A stretch of DNA of 64,000 nt from Aspergillus flavus (taxonomy: Eukaryota > Ascomycota > Eurotiomycetes > Eurotiales > Aspergillaceae). The translations under genes and the position numbers were made by a program. Below the pieces are notes generated by a model that was not told where the DNA came from, ran no database searches, and saw nothing but the letters and a program-made list of their open reading frames with translations. Positions within the stretch are counted from its first letter, which is position 1. Each line of letters begins with the position of its first letter. This document shows, piece by piece, positions 20,404-30,606 of the stretch. The DNA is taken from positions 4,154,001 through 4,218,000 of the forward strand of contig NC_092407.1 of NCBI RefSeq assembly GCF_009017415.1. Reading direction: 5' to 3'.

Positions 20404-23400
20404 TTATGGGGTAGCCTTGCTCATGCTGATGAGACGTTTCACACCAACCTATTCATCCGGTTAGAAGGACTCAAACGATAGACACGACAATTTATTTGAT
20501 AACTTACCATCCATTGACCACACTCATCAGTCCTATTTGTCAGGATATCCACGTGGATAGCACGTGCTGCCTCGTAATCACGCGCCTGGATTGCACGGGC
20601 CAAGTCTGCCATGTCAGAAACGGTGTTTGGTTTGAGCAGATCTCCATTGTTCAGGTGATCGAACAGAAGGTTCAACCGCCGGTCAGCATCTTCAACTTGT
20701 TGCTTGAATGATGTAGGCGCACGGCCCTTGATGCGCTGCATATCCGCCGAAAGGATCTCATAGATAGGCATTGCGTCTTCAGGAATATGGGAACGATCAC
20801 CAGGTGCTAGACAAGTTAGATGACTGGAGTGAGGCAGTTCGAAGAGTCACTTACGATACTTGGGAGTCGCAGGAGCTGGAGTCACCTTCTGTGAAGAAGC
20901 TGTCCCGGGCCTAGAGGTTGAGGCTGGAGGCGGTCCCTGCTGCAATGGTGGTGTACTGGGAGCATACTGGCTCGCCGCCGGAGGCTGGGGGGCATATGGT
21001 GAGGCAGCTGCCTGCGGAGGTGGAGGAACAGGGCCCCGTGCCTGGAGCTGTGGGTTTGCCGCTTGCGCTGCTGGGCTCGGAGCGTATCGGTTAGTTGGGG
21101 GAGGCATAGACGGCGGAGCGTTGTAAGGAGACGGGCCACGTGGAATCGGCGCCGGAACCCCCATGGTGCCGGGGTTTAGCTGAGGAGGAGATTGAGGCAA
21201 GGATGCATAAGGGTTTGGAGGCGGGATAGGTCCTGGGGGGATAGCAGATGGTGGAGAAGTCACCCGGGGAGGTGGAGCAGTGCCCTTTGGCGGAGGGGGA
21301 ACTGAGGGTGTCCGCTGAGTAGGTGGAGCTCCGGGTGGTGGAGGTCCCTGAGCGATTGACGGGGACTGGTTCGGGAACGGCGAGCTGATAGGTGCAGCAG
21401 CTCCGGCGGGAGTTCCTCTCCGGGGTGTCGGAGCCTTCGCGAAGCCTTCGGGAAGATCGTTCCAAGCAGGGAGGTTGGTAGCTGTAGTGTACGTGGTAAC
21501 AGTGGCTGGGGATTGATTCGACGCACGTGGTGGAGGAGGCACCGAGCCACCTAGGGGTTTAGCACCGTAAGACGGTGCTGGCGTGGGCTGGTATCCTGTA
21601 GGAGCATAGCTGCCTCCAGAAGCCGGCGCATATGGGTTCGTTGGCTGTGGTGGGGCAGCAGCACCAGGCGGGGCGTAAGGATTCGAAGCAGGGGCCGGAG
21701 GTGCGTACGGATTGGTAGCAGCAGCTGGAGGGGCGTACGCATTGGTAGTAGGAGCAGGGGGAGCGTATTGGCTCGGAGCTGCGGCTGTCGCAACAGGAGA
21801 GAATGTTCGTTGAGGCTGGTAAGCGTTGGTAGTTGGGAGAGGCTTGTTCAGTGGCGTTCCACGACCAGTAGTCGTTTGCTGTGTCTTCTGAGCAGTTGGT
21901 TGCCTCGTCGCCAGCTTGATACGATTCCTTGCAACCTCGGCCTCGGGGTGCTTCTCCGGAACAAGGTCCAAATACTTCTGGGCGACCTGTAGTCTTCCAT
22001 GGGTAGCAACCACATCAGCATATTCAATATACTTGTCGTACAAGTTGCTGAGCTTCCAGTCAGACTCTTTGGTACGCTCCGTGTCCTGGAACTTAGTGAC
22101 CTGGCGGAAGATTGTCACCTTCTCGATCAGCCCCTGCAAAGCACGAACATGGATCGAGAAAGAGGTGTCGTTCGCAGCTGTTTCAAGGGCCTTCTGCTCA
22201 TTCTCGCGCAGCTCCTCGATCCAAATCGCGACAACCTTCTCCAGCTTAGAGCCAGCCAAGAAGCAGAACGAAGCATCTTTGCGAAGGCTCTTGTCGTCCG
22301 AAGCCCGAATCTGTTCCTCTAACCGGTCACCGAGAGCGTCACAAAGATCAGCAAATTCCTTTTCTTCGGCAAAGGTGCACAGCGCAGCCATAACTTCCTT
22401 CCAGTTAGACAAATCCGCGTTGTACACAACATCCCAGAGATTCTTGCCAACAATGGATGCCAACAGGCGAACATAGTTGGGACTCTCTGTCTGTTTGGAG
22501 AAATAGTGCTCCTGTGCCTTTGCGATGCACTTCTGACCTCCGCAGATAGCAATCATAAAAGCATCGGACAAGCGATCTTCCTTGAGAGAGACATCCAGTG
22601 CCTTCTCAAAGTCACCGAGGAGTAATGCTCTCGTGATGCCCTTGTCTGCTTCCGTCTCGGAGCCATTGAAGATATGGAATGGGTTGTTGGTCTTAGCTCC
22701 CTTCGATGCAGCCAGGTCCGACAAGAAGTTGTCTGCTTCAGGGCTCGCATCGAACATTGATTGCAGGCGTTTGTGCTTCTTCGCCCCCGGCCCGCGGGAT
22801 TCTTTAGGCGACTCTCCATTGGTTTCCTCCTTACCCAAGCCAAGGTTAGCCAGCTTATCAGCAGCCTCATCAGCAGATTGGTCCTGGAATCCAAGATATT
22901 CGGCAAGTCCTTTACGGGGATTCTCAGAGATCAAAGCCTGGATGACCTTCCAGTCAGCTTTCTCTTCCTCGGTGGCAGCGTTTGCGGCTCTGGTTTCGCA
23001 AATGCTTCGAAGATCGCCCTCCTTGAGAGCATTCTCAAAAGTCTCAGTAGACTGACCAACAGCCTCATCTACTTCGAACGGGGTGATCTTAATTTTGGAG
23101 GCACGTTGGCCCTTCTCCACTAAGTTGACAGAAACAACTCTGCCTCCAAAACCAAAAGTGGCGCCACATGGTCTCTCAAGCCACTTAGGAGCCTTGGGCA
23201 ATGAAAAGCTCGAGACCTGCGGCTGGGTCTGTGCCTTTGCAAAGAAGTCCTCCCCATCAAGTGCTTGGTTCTGGTCTGCGATGGCCTGAGCAGTGTCAGT
23301 GCTGGTGTTCTGAACAGTCTGGACCGCGATCTTGCCATCGAACGATGCTGTGGCGAAGAAGTTGGGGTTGTGGGGGTTCCAACGAGTCTGGAAAGTCCAG

Positions 23401-24598
23401 TTTGTGACGACCGGGAATTCGCCATAGGCGTGACCTGTTTGTGGGTTCCAGCAGAGCGTGCGATTGTCCTTTCCAGAAGAAAGAAGCAGATCGGGATCGT
23501 GGCTACACCATGAAAGCGATAAGACACCGGATTCGTGACCTTTGAGGACCTATGAAACGTCAGTGATATCCAATCCTAATGTGCTAACGGCAGGATATCC
23601 AAGCTTACCCTTTCTGGAGCATGGGAATTGCGGAGATCCCAAACATAGATCATGGGGTCCGACTCCAATGGTGTCGCCGTAACGAGTTTCGTAGGCTATA
23701 TCATGTTAGAAGCCACACTGGATTCCAGGGTGATGGACAGAAGCATCTCACCTTCTCAGGATCCCAAGCAACGGCGCTGACAGCTTTACGACCCATATTG
23801 TTGAGAGTCAAACTCTCCTTCTTCGTCTTGACATCCCAAACAGTGACAAATCCTGCACTGCTACCGGTAACCAAGATATGTGCAACCTTTTTATTCCAAT
23901 CCAAACACTCAATATCATCCGCACGGGCAGCGGTACCGAGTCTGTATGGGTTTGCGACATTGTTCAGATCGGAGATGTAGAGCTATTTCAAGCCATCAGC
24001 AATGCATCCCTGCGGGTTCACAATCCTGATTTGGTCAAATACCTCTCCTTTTGCGCCACCGGTGGCCAACAAATTGGAATGTCTGGGGTTGAATTGGAGG
24101 GCCTTGATGGCGCCCGAGTGTTTGGAGGTCCTCGAGATCACGGCGTCGTCACTTTCCGGTAATCAGCCAATGGAACAAAATATGAATGACGCTTTCCCCG
24201 GGAACGCACCTCGATCCATTGATCAGCTTATCGGCATCCCACAAGTCCAGCGACCCGCTTTCCAAAGCACCAGCTATTATTCCCCGTGTGTTGTCCTCGG
24301 ATGGGGTCCACGCTAGGTCATTGAAACTGTATTAGCGGTCGTTAGTATATCAATCTTGCTTCGTGAGTTGAGGACGACGTGATAAGTACCCGGAGTCGGT
24401 GTCAAACTTCGCGATCGGCTGCAACTCTTCGCCGGTGCTCTGACGGTCCAGGCCCAGGTCCCACAGCTCGAGACATGTTTCATTGGAGAAGTCAACGTCG
24501 ACTGCGCCGGCCCGAGTACCGGTAGCAATCAATGGCGATGCTGCACCGGGAGACCAGGCAAATGTGGCCGTCCGGGGAATCTCCCTCAGACGAACCAT
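20404..24598 (-). CDS. sec31: COPII outer coat protein Sec31
   Basis: Eight exons (24598-24390, 24326-24210, 24151-24043, 23982-23752, 23695-23609, 23549-20855, 20806-20508, 20448-20404) join in frame to 1263 residues. The N-terminal part is a WD40 propeller. WD-type repeats are visible as [34 protein letters not shown] and [14 protein letters not shown], and the Sec13-binding blade follows. The middle is an alpha-solenoid. From about residue 780 a Pro-rich, disordered segment with NPYAPP repeats follows, the Sec23-binding region in the family. The last exon encodes [14 protein letters not shown], the conserved Sec31 C-terminus. Sec31 with Sec13 forms the outer cage of ER-to-Golgi vesicles and stimulates Sar1 GTP hydrolysis through Sec23. 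Introns cluster in the WD40 part. The exact joins are my reconstruction. Confidence 0.93.
21560..21800 (-). repeat. NPYAPP-type tandem repeats inside sec31
   Basis: Within the sec31 Pro-rich region the code repeats units of the type [30 protein letters not shown] and TNPYAPAS, each about 10 residues or 30 bases. They are imperfect at DNA level. Such repeats could vary in number between strains. Confidence 0.7.
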
Positions 24599-25086
24599 GC
24601 TGAAAGGAAAGGAGCGGAAGTAACGAGAGGTACTATAGATTAGGAGATAACCAGACTAAGGAACGGTCTGGCAGCAACTATCATGAAACAAGAAATCGAC
24701 GAATTATTAGAACTAAAAGACGAAAGAGATATTTCCAAACGTAACCTCCCCTCCCTAACGAGACCAGAGGGGTGTATGAAAGTTGCCAAGTAGCAGCGGG
24801 ATGAGATCGAGACGTCAACTGCACAGTTCCCAATCAACCAAGTGTCCTCCTGGAGGCACCGGGGCGATTGGCGCCTAACCTGTTCGGGCGCTCGCCAAAA
24901 CACCCGCGGAGGCACGTGATATCAGGTTGCCCGGTCCAGAAAGTCTGGGCAAGGTATCATCCGTGGAGAGCTGCGAAAGAGCGTGATATTTGCGACTGGG
25001 GCAGAGCCCTCTTACTGTTAGCTACAACTCTATGGTGCGATAAGCTCTCCGGCTGTAATACTACCGAGCTTCCGACCAGACACACC
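24599..25086. promoter_or_regulatory. divergent promoter of sec31 and the RRM protein gene
   Basis: This 488-bp spacer lies between two start codons facing outward. It contains a CACGTG E-box at 24913-24918, about midway. That palindrome is the target of bHLH and some bZIP factors. A link to ER stress or phosphate control is possible but not shown. No gene was seen. Confidence 0.45.
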
Positions 25087-25603
25087 ATGAGCGAAGCGGC
25101 GCGCTTGAAATGTACCGTCTATGTGGGGGGTCTCGACCAGGCGGTTACTGTGCAGACGCTGGCCGAGGCATTCGTTCCCTTCGGCGAAGTTGTTGATATA
25201 ACGCTCCCAAAGCCCGACGTTCCCAACTCGAACGAGCTCCATCGCGGGTTTGGCTATGTGGAATTTGAGGTACCCGAAGATGCAAAAGAAGCGATCGACA
25301 ACATGGATGGAAGCGAGCTCTACGGGCGTACGATCAAGGTTGCTGCCGCAAAGCCACAGAAGGATAGCAATGAAGGCCTAGGAAGCAAGACAGCTATTTG
25401 GGAACAGGTGCGCAAGGTAATTCAACCTCGTTACAGGCAGATTTCTAACTACGCATGTGCAGGAGGGCTACTTGGCCAAATACGCAGTCGACGAGGAGGA
25501 TAAGTTGGCGGCAGAGCAGGCTCAAGCAGCAACCAATGATCGTCCTCACGACCCTATGCAAGGATTGGAAGAGCTGGACGTCGCTGGTCCGAAGCCCGAA
25601 TAA
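25087..25603 (+). CDS. RRM protein, CypE/PPIE-type RRM without cyclophilin domain
   Basis: Two exons (25087-25407, 25463-25603) encode 153 residues. Residues about 8-88 are one RNA-recognition motif with RNP2 VYVGGL and RNP1 RGFGYVEF. The motif closes with AIDNMDGSELYGRTIKVAAA, very close to the RRM of human spliceosomal cyclophilin PPIE. A helix (AIWEQEGYLAKYAVDEEDK) and a polar tail follow and the protein stops. No peptidyl-prolyl isomerase domain is present here or in the next 200 bases. The family role is in the activated spliceosome. An alternative donor at 25417 would insert three residues (VRK) but leave a 46-nt intron. I preferred the 55-nt intron with its CTAAC branch point. Confidence 0.85.
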
Positions 25604-25830
25604 GCTCTAGAGACTCGAAGGTCATGAAACAGGAAGCCGTGCGACAGTAATATTGCAATATTACTCCATCAGAACCCTCCGTTCAAGCCGTACTATATAC
25701 ACGCGCTCCAACCGAGTTTTTTAAAAAGTTTCAAATTCTCCCGCGACATCAACTTTCCCGTGAATAATACAGACCGCCGACAAAAATCACACCAAGGATC
25801 GCCATTGCAATTGAAATATGGTAATACACT

Positions 25831-26410
25831 TTAGTGCTCACGGCTCTCAGGGCTGTTGCGGCTAAGACGGAGAGTCTTGTCGGTCATGAGCTTCCTGCCG
25901 CTGGAGTAGATAGCAGCTCCAACAGCGACGCTAGAAGAAATTGCGTCAGCATGAGCGCAGGCTTAGTCTGGGGAGGCAGTAACTGGGGATCGGTCATGAA
26001 ATATAGAGTTCAAAGAATCTCAAAACAGTAAACATACCCAAGAACGATACCTAATAGCAGAACGGTTAGACACACAGTGGTTCCATGCGAATAGCCTCAG
26101 ATCCATGACATACCGAGAGGAATCAACTCCGGGGGGACCCGCTTGAGGGTGCGCAGACGCTGGGAGATAGTGTGAGCTGTAGCTTTCAGTTAGTCCAATT
26201 ACATCCCTAAACACTTCCTCCTGCAATCGAGAATCAATTGCAGGCCGTTAGGGTTCCCATACCGCTGTGGGCCTCCTTCTATAGCGATCGTTAGCACACA
26301 GGACTCGAAGCCGTTTTTTCCCGGGACGAAGAACACCAAAAGGGACTTACAGGAGTAGGGAAAGCAAAAGGCCGAGAGGCCTGCATCCGCAAGACACGAG
26401 TGGGGAACAT
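25831..26410 (-). CDS. NDUFA4/MLRQ (B12D)-like mitochondrial membrane microprotein
   Basis: Five exons (26410-26351, 26278-26263, 26176-26114, 26050-26038, 25930-25831) encode 83 residues. The first 20 residues are basic and look like a mitochondrial presequence (MFPTRVLRMQASRPF). Then comes KEAHSAHTISQRLRTLKRV and the conserved core PPELIPLGIVLGVAVGAAIY. This is one membrane helix followed by SSGRKLMTDKTLRLSR, the pattern of the NDUFA4/B12D family. NDUFA4 is a peripheral subunit of cytochrome c oxidase in mammals. Exons 2 and 4 are only 16 and 13 nt. All introns are GT-AG and the branch point of intron 2 is CTAAC. The gene is head to head with COX12, which supports a role at complex IV. The family call is by pattern and not certain. 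Confidence 0.75.
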
Positions 26411-26740
26411 GGTGAGGATGGACGTTGAGGTGGGAGCAGAGATGGTGGTGGGATGAAGATCAGATGTGGTGACGGAAGCTCACGACGTTTGAAGGGGAGG
26501 TTTGAGTAGTACTGCCTTAGGCTGGATTCGGGTGTTTAGGAAATCTTGCCGCATGAGTGGCTCGCTAGACCGCCCGCGGTCACTCCCGGATTCACTGCTT
26601 CACGGGATCATTCCACCACTCCACTGGCGCAAACCTCACCCCATCTTCCTTCTCCAACTCCCCTCTCACCCACGCCCAACCCACCCCATATACCTCTTTT
26701 AAATTTATTCTAGAGACCTTTCTGTCTCCTCATAGTCAAA
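26411..26740. promoter_or_regulatory. shared 330-bp promoter of COX12 and the NDUFA4-like gene
   Basis: The two start codons face away from each other across this spacer, so both promoters must lie in it. It holds a perfect inverted repeat at 26568-26581, GACCGC-CC-GCGGTC, near its centre. I found no CCAAT box for the Hap complex in my reading. The last 90 bases before 26741 are a C/T-rich leader. Confidence 0.6.
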
Positions 26741-27423
26741 ATGGGTGCTATTCCTGAGGCCGATCCCGATGAGCCCATGGAGACCAAGCCCTTCAAGTTC
26801 GTCACAGGTGAGCTTAATCGCAGCCAATCTCGAGGCTTAGAGCCTCAAATTGGAGTCAATTGCTAATTTAAGTGCAGCTGGTACGTGATAATTAGGTCTA
26901 TTACCGATTAAATCGCTCGCAACGCCGCCGTAGTCGAGGTTTTCATATCGGGTGGATTCCATACGTGGTACTGACAACTTCTGATGTAACAGGCTATGAT
27001 GCCCGCTTCCCCCAGATGAACCAGTACGTTAACCTCAATGATCTACGCCTCAATTCCTCGCAGGCAATTGCTAATTCCCCTCCTCACTACAGGACCAAGC
27101 ACTGCTGGCAAAACTATGTCGACTACCACAAGTGTGTCACCGCCAAGGGCGAGGATTTCCGTCCATGCCGTCAAGTATGTCACTTTTCTCCGTATCCCCG
27201 ACGTGGAACCCAAGGAATACCAACATTGTATGTAAAAATAGACGGGCTAACCATTGATACAGTTCTACCACGCTTTCCGCTCCCTGTGCCCCAAGGCGTG
27301 GACTGACCGCTGGGACACCCAACGCGGTATGTAAATTTCTTTCTCAGCTCGCCAAACTGCCCCATCAGTGACTAACCTTATTTAACAGAGGCTGGCAACT
27401 TCCCCGTTCGCCTGGACCACTAG
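26741..27423 (+). CDS. cox12: cytochrome c oxidase subunit 12 (COX6B family), with a 3-nt exon
   Basis: Six exons (26741-26807, 26878-26880, 26993-27023, 27093-27174, 27263-27326, 27389-27423) encode 93 residues. The protein has the COX6B signature GYDARFPQMNQTKHCWQNY and a CHCH fold. The first cysteine pair is C38-x9-C48 and the second is C59-x10-C70, as in the family. It is imported into the intermembrane space and caps complex IV at the dimer interface. The second exon is a single CTG-containing triplet that adds Ala between Thr22 and Gly24. It sits between a good acceptor (TGCAG) and a good donor (GTACGT). Yeast Cox12 has Val and human COX6B1 has Ala at this place. Skipping it keeps the frame but would give an intron of 185 nt and lose one conserved position. 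Confidence 0.92.
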
Positions 27424-28201
27424 ACGAGTAACAAGTCATTGTTGATTGATTTTTCAAGCATTTTTTGTGTCAACATGTACTCTACCTGATTAAAGTGGGA
27501 ATACAAATCCGTCCCTAGGATTGGCTCGGGAGAAAGAGATATATAGATTCGCCGTAGTCGAAAATCCATTGTGCTCCTATTTTGGTCGAGCTACTGTTCT
27601 TCGCACATGTAGAAGAGTTCACGATTCGCCTTATGGTGCCTACTATTAGCGCCTCTCACGTCAACCAATACCAGTAGAGATATCTGTAAGCGGAATATAC
27701 AAGAACGACTGAGTTAATAGCTCCGATTGTCAACCCAGTAGGATTTATTCTTCTATCTGATATCCAAACTAACAAACCATTCTATCTATTCCAACTCACA
27801 ATATAGCCAGTATATGACCAACAAAAACCAGTGCTGCAACCGCGAAGTCACTTCCGGCACTGAGACAGTCTATGATAGATGAACAATTGCTGAAACAAAG
27901 GACTGACACCCGGTATATTTCAACCAGGATCTTCCAATGCAAGGGTATCTCGGTGCAGTCAACGGACAGCACTCGCAGAAATCAAGCGGCCAAAAAAGCC
28001 AGCCAAACCACAAAGGGGCGAGAGAAAAACGAAAGAAGTACACAGAAAAAGGTATGTACACCAAATAAAACCAACTTTTTTGCCCACCCGATGCTTTCGC
28101 CAAAGAAACATATACAAAAATAATAAAGAACTAGTTTATAGCAAGATCAAGCAAATCAGAAATATGTGAAAAGAGACCGAAGAAGAAGAAAAAAGGACTA
28201 T
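27424..28201. other. convergent spacer between COX12 and the dicarboxylate carrier
   Basis: This is 778 bp of AT-rich 3' flanking DNA. Short open frames on both strands have no coding character. Nothing else was recognised. Confidence 0.45.
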
Positions 28202-29405
28202 CTATGCTGTGTGCTTCTCTTCGGAGACACCCTTCAGCAGACGATAGAGCTTCTTATGCTCTTCCAGGAAGATGAATGTAGCGATGGTATGGGGGCCCAG
28301 GCGAATGAAACTGGGAACCCAACCGCGGAAAGCCCAGGCGAAGCCTTCCTTGCGGGTGATGTCTCGTAAGAGACCCACGATGCTGTGGCCGCGGCTCTCG
28401 GCCGGAGAAGCGGTCATCACACGGGTCTTGATCACGTCCACGGGGCTGCAGACGGTTGTCGCGACGAAACCGGCCAAGAAGGACGCCGTGAAATGAGTGC
28501 CCAGGTTATCGGACATGCCGAACCTGTCGATGCAGAGACGCTTGAAGGTGTCGTAGGAAGCCAATTGCGAGGCGGTCATCAGCACGGCACGAGTCGAATT
28601 GGGCCAAACACCACGGAACAGACTTGCAGGACCTTCGTGGCGGGTCATCTGGACCAGTCCGTGGAAGGCATGTCTGTAGTTACGGCGTTGCTCTACGGGG
28701 AGAGCTGCGTCGGACTGCATGCGCACGTTCATAACGTCGGCCGGATTTCCTGCGATACCACCAAGAAAACCGGATGTACAGGCCATCCCGACCAGGGTGA
28801 GAGTGCTGGCGGGTGCATCGGGCGATGTGAAGCGCGATTTCAACTCTTCATATATACCGAAGCGAGTGGTGGAATAGGTCATCTGTCGTAAGAGCGCGGC
28901 CGAAAGCTACATGGTTGTTGCACTGTGAGCAAGAGGTCCTCCTCCCGTTTCCCCTGGGACCCACACAGATTGAACGTACCCCTCTATATAAACCCAAAAT
29001 ACCATCACTCTTAATCACATGGCCGAAAGTGCCTAACATGGTGGTGGGCGCTCCGGGTCCACGTGTTTGCAAGCGAACCTATTTTTTTCCACACGCCATC
29101 GATTAGCGTCACGGTGACGCGAGAGAAAAAGAACATGGGCAGAAAACGCATAACACAGCCGATAATGGTCTATGAATAATTTACCTTCACTATGAGATTA
29201 ATGTTAGCTAAGTCGGAATAGAGAGAAAAATAATTCAGTAGCGAAATTAGATTTATATTGAGGGCTTACCAAGATCCAAAGGGTGCGTCACGGCGGCCGC
29301 AAAACATGATGCAGAGCCACCAAACCAGAAAGGATAATGCACTTTTTTCACTGGCACAGCAGCCCGGGGGGGCTGCGACACCTCCAGCTTTGCGCTGCTT
29401 GCCAT
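28202..29405 (-). CDS. dic1: mitochondrial dicarboxylate carrier, with a 5-nt exon
   Basis: Four exons (29405-29270, 29189-29185, 29078-28980, 28906-28202) encode 314 residues. Three mitochondrial-carrier repeats are visible, each with the P-x-D-x-x-K/R signature: HPLDLVKVRLQ, NPADVMNVRMQ and SPVDVIKTRVM. Six membrane helices are expected. The match of the second repeat to Dic1 points to exchange of malate or succinate for phosphate across the mitochondrial inner membrane. The second exon is only TGAAG. It is flanked by a CTAAC-containing acceptor and a GTAAAT donor and is needed to complete the first signature (Leu-Val-Lys-Val-Arg). Omitting it breaks the reading frame. This makes the first signature span three exons. 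The start ATG was taken because it gives the usual length. Confidence 0.88.
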
Positions 29406-30606
29406 CCTGGAGAACAAGATGTGAACAATCCAGCGAGGGGAAGGGGAGTGGAGAGTGTAGGTGATTTCAAAAGGTAGGAGACTAGTTTGTACAAGTACCT
29501 AAATGTCTTAGACTAGTTTCGTACCTCACGGGAATTTCTTAAAATGCGTCGGAGACTTGATCTATCTCCGAGCCCGCAGCGGTCTTCGGCAGCATAACCG
29601 GTGCTGGAGGCAACCAGCCAATCATAGACTCGGTTTTGGTCGGGCAAATGGTAACCCTCGGTAATACAGTGGAAGGAGGCAGGGATATCCGCGGGCTCAT
29701 TCTTCGCGGAAGAAGGCGTCTTGGAACCTTTGTCTACATCAACGTGGTCGGTCCTTGAATTACTGCCGATGAACTTCATTCCAAGGCTTTATGTAGGATA
29801 CTATCACTTTTCCTGCATTTAGTTGACGGTAGTGTCTGGTGTCTGCCATGTAGCACGGTAATCGCGATTGCAAGGATGTATTTTAGATCACTTTGCCAGC
29901 CAGAAGCAGATTAGTAGGCCATGTGGTGTTCTGGAGACCATGTGGAGTCGACGAAGCATCTCGAATACTTCGAATAAGTCTAAATTAAGCTCTGTTTTGA
30001 CAACAAAGAGGGATCTCCATCTACCAACATGAATCTATATCGAAGTACAAGATGCCCCGTACATATACTGGCACATAGTATTTATTGCCAAACATAGCTT
30101 TAGTAAGAGGGCATTTAAGGAAGCCAATTTCCTTCCACGTCTCTCTAGACCTGTAAATATAACGTAGGCTAAATATACATCAATCAAACATGCCAATCAG
30201 GCCAAATCCAGAGAAGATTAAGGTTACACAGAGGCACAGCTACGGAGGAGGTATTGACCATTTCTAGCCTCAAGCACCATAGCTGCGATTCGAACTGTTT
30301 CATTCATTTTAAGTTTCTATATTGTAATTGAGTGTGACATGTTTCATATAAGCCCTCGAGGATACAAAGCCAATATAACATTGACCAAGTCGACGGAAAG
30401 CTGCTATCGACTCGTATAAGCAAGGTGAAATCCCATTCGCGCCGCTGCTCCCTAACCTAAAACTCCGTCCAGATGCTTTGAAATAGCAATTATTGAATAT
30501 GAAGGCGTGCTTTTCCTGTTAATTCTTGTTTTCCCAGTTTTCACTTTGTGTCCCTACCAGCAATGGCTGGGGTACACGTGAATATCTCAAAGGAAAGATA
30601 AATCAA
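29406..30606. other. intergenic; promoter of the carrier gene and 3' flank of rpb3
   Basis: An 88-codon ATG-initiated minus-strand open frame lies at 29513-29779 just upstream of the carrier gene. It has no recognised domain and could be a leader open frame or chance. The remainder to 30606 is AT-rich and shows no gene. Confidence 0.4.

Noticed and set aside
26808..26992. single 185-nt intron in cox12 instead of two introns around a 3-nt exon
   Set aside because: It keeps the frame but loses a residue that yeast and human homologues have, and ignores two internal consensus splice sites. It remains the main alternative.
29513..29779. 88-codon minus-strand frame upstream of the dicarboxylate carrier
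   Set aside because: It starts with ATG but has no family resemblance and I found no convincing splice to further exons.
30284..30300. GATTCGAACTG, like a tRNA B box on the minus strand
   Set aside because: The flanking bases do not pair into a T-arm and no A box is in place.
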